This document shows positions 5,448 through 5,834 of a stretch of 5,834 nt of DNA, one piece after another; the stretch's first letter is position 1; each line of letters starts with the position of its first letter. A program made the position numbers and the translations under genes. The notes below the pieces were generated by a model. The model was not told the origin of the DNA, ran no database searches, and was given only the letters and a program-made list of their open reading frames with translations. The stretch is from Nitrososphaeraceae archaeon. GTDB taxonomy: Archaea > Thermoproteota > Nitrososphaeria > Nitrososphaerales > Nitrososphaeraceae. The DNA lies in NCBI GenBank assembly GCA_029240395.1, contig JAREAJ010000050.1, forward strand, positions 1-5,834, given 5' to 3'.

Positions 5448-5470
5448 CTACTAGAATATACTTCTAGTAG
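5448..5470. promoter_or_regulatory. Perfect 9-bp inverted repeat, candidate operator
   Basis: CTACTAGAA, a 5-nt centre (TATAC), then TTCTAGTAG: a perfect 9-bp dyad touching the start codon of the HTH gene. An overlapping TAGATCTA palindrome follows at 5468-5475. TATA-like sequence for the HTH gene lies just beyond (about 5476-5490 on the minus strand), so the dyad would sit between the TATA box and the start codon, where a bound repressor blocks transcription. Autoregulation by the HTH protein is the natural guess. The RHH-like protein encoded on the other side is the alternative binder. Confidence 0.6.
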
Positions 5471-5510
5471 ATCTAGGATATGAATGTTTAACAACAGGAG
5501 CCGGAACACA

Positions 5511-5519
5511 AAATATAAT
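5511..5519 (+). promoter_or_regulatory. TATA box of the RHH-like gene
   Basis: AAATATAAT is centred about 28 nt before ATG 5543, so the transcript would begin at about 5541 with essentially no leader. This argues against the upstream in-frame TTG at 5519, which lies inside the promoter. Confidence 0.55.
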
Positions 5520-5542
5520 TGCCTCTCCTTGGCACAAAAGAT

Positions 5543-5701
5543 ATGGATTCCATAACTGATGACCTGCATCCCAAAAGGACTATTCCTGTTTGTTTCAACC
5601 AAGACAATCTGAAAATCTTAGCGGATTATGCGAAGAAGAAAGGGATGCTAGGGTACAGCCAGGCAGTAGAACGTCTTGCCAAGAAGACAACGGAAAAGTA
5701 A
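5543..5701 (+). CDS. Small ribbon-helix-helix-like protein
   Basis: This 52-residue protein has the order of an RHH (Arc/CopG/ParR-like) DNA-binding fold: a basic strand segment KRTIPVCF (about 11-18), helix A from NQDNLKILADYAKKKG (19-34), a turn, and helix B from YSQAVERLAKK (38-48), with Ser39 in the position typical for the helix B cap. RHH proteins act as dimers whose paired strands read the DNA major groove. Assignment is from predicted secondary structure and pattern, not a database match. Start ATG 5543 is chosen because the TATA box at 5511-5519 makes it leaderless; a TTG at 5519 would add eight residues. It is divergent from the HTH gene, sharing a roughly 95-bp promoter region with a palindrome. 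Thirty bases after its stop begins the 11-bp repeat array, a possible binding target. Confidence 0.65.
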   Translation: MDSITDDLHPKRTIPVCFNQDNLKILADYAKKKGMLGYSQAVERLAKKTTEK

Positions 5702-5708
5702 GAATTTC

Positions 5709-5720
5709 GGAATTTTTCTT
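5709..5720 (+). terminator. T-rich terminator of the RHH-like gene
   Basis: The run AATTTTTCTT lies about ten bases after the stop codon and just before the tandem array. It is short and has no stem, so it is only a modest candidate. Confidence 0.35.
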
Positions 5721-5730
5721 TGAAACAGGC

Positions 5731-5834
5731 TCGTCAAGTTTCGTCAAGTATTCGTCAAGTATTCGTCAAGTATTCGTCAAGTATTCGTCAAGTATTCGTC
5801 AAGTATTCGTCAAGTATTCGTCAAGTATTCGTCA
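5731..5834 (+). repeat. Tandem array of an 11-bp direct repeat (runs off right edge)
   Basis: The unit TCGTCAAGTAT occurs in eight perfect head-to-tail copies from 5741 to 5828, followed by six bases of a ninth at the window edge. It is preceded by a 10-bp variant TCGTCAAGTT at 5731-5740. There are no spacers, so this is not CRISPR. The unit is not palindromic. The plus-strand repeat contains no stop codon in any frame, but no start or upstream coding signal leads into it, and 11 is not a multiple of three, so I read it as non-coding. The 11-bp period places each copy on nearly the same face of the helix. Confidence 0.97.

Noticed and set aside
5731..5834. CRISPR array
   Set aside because: The 11-bp units are directly adjacent with no spacers and far too short.

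Overview
The window looks like a chromosomal stretch of an ammonia-oxidising thaumarchaeon (Nitrososphaeria), probably the soil group I.1b lineage. The evidence is a secreted two-domain copper nitrite reductase (NirK) of the AOA type, an archaeal-type P-II protein, small C2H2 and zinc-ribbon proteins, and an HTH/coiled-coil protein whose sequence resembles families I associate with Nitrososphaera and Nitrosocosmicus. The DNA is AT-rich. Genes have archaeal TATA boxes about 25-30 nt before the transcript start, short or no leaders, no convincing Shine-Dalgarno sites, and pyrimidine/T-rich terminators. Genus assignment is inference.

Layout. Positions 1-530 (minus) hold the N-terminal half of adenylosuccinate synthetase (purA), which runs off the left edge. 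It diverges from a helical protein of unknown function (666-1115, plus). Next come three minus-strand genes for small cysteine-rich, probably metal-binding proteins: an Fe(2+)-trafficking (YggX-like) protein with added CxxC pairs (1254-1520), a tandem C2H2 zinc-finger protein (1690-1923) and a triple zinc-ribbon protein (2063-2518). nirK (2778-3989, plus) diverges from the last of these and ends in a strong pyrimidine-rich terminator. A P-II signal protein follows (4231-4575, plus). An HTH/coiled-coil gene (4649-5447, minus) looks broken by two frameshifts. It diverges, over a perfect inverted repeat, from a 52-residue ribbon-helix-helix-like gene (5543-5701, plus). The right edge is a tandem array of 11-bp direct repeats (5731-5834) that continues out of the window.

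How it fits together. nirK (nitrogen-oxide chemistry outside the cytoplasm), P-II (nitrogen/energy sensing) and purA (purine synthesis) are core genes. The small metal-binding proteins, the decayed HTH gene and the repeat array are more accessory in character. The most intriguing part is the right end: a small RHH-like DNA-binding protein directly followed by 11-bp direct repeats. This resembles the architecture of plasmid ParR/parC centromeres, but no partition NTPase is visible here and the link is a hypothesis. No tRNA, rRNA, CRISPR or insertion sequence was recognised. No gene-free stretch exceeds 300 bases; the longest, about 259 bp (2519-2777) and 241 bp (3990-4230), hold promoters, a terminator and otherwise nothing recognisable.
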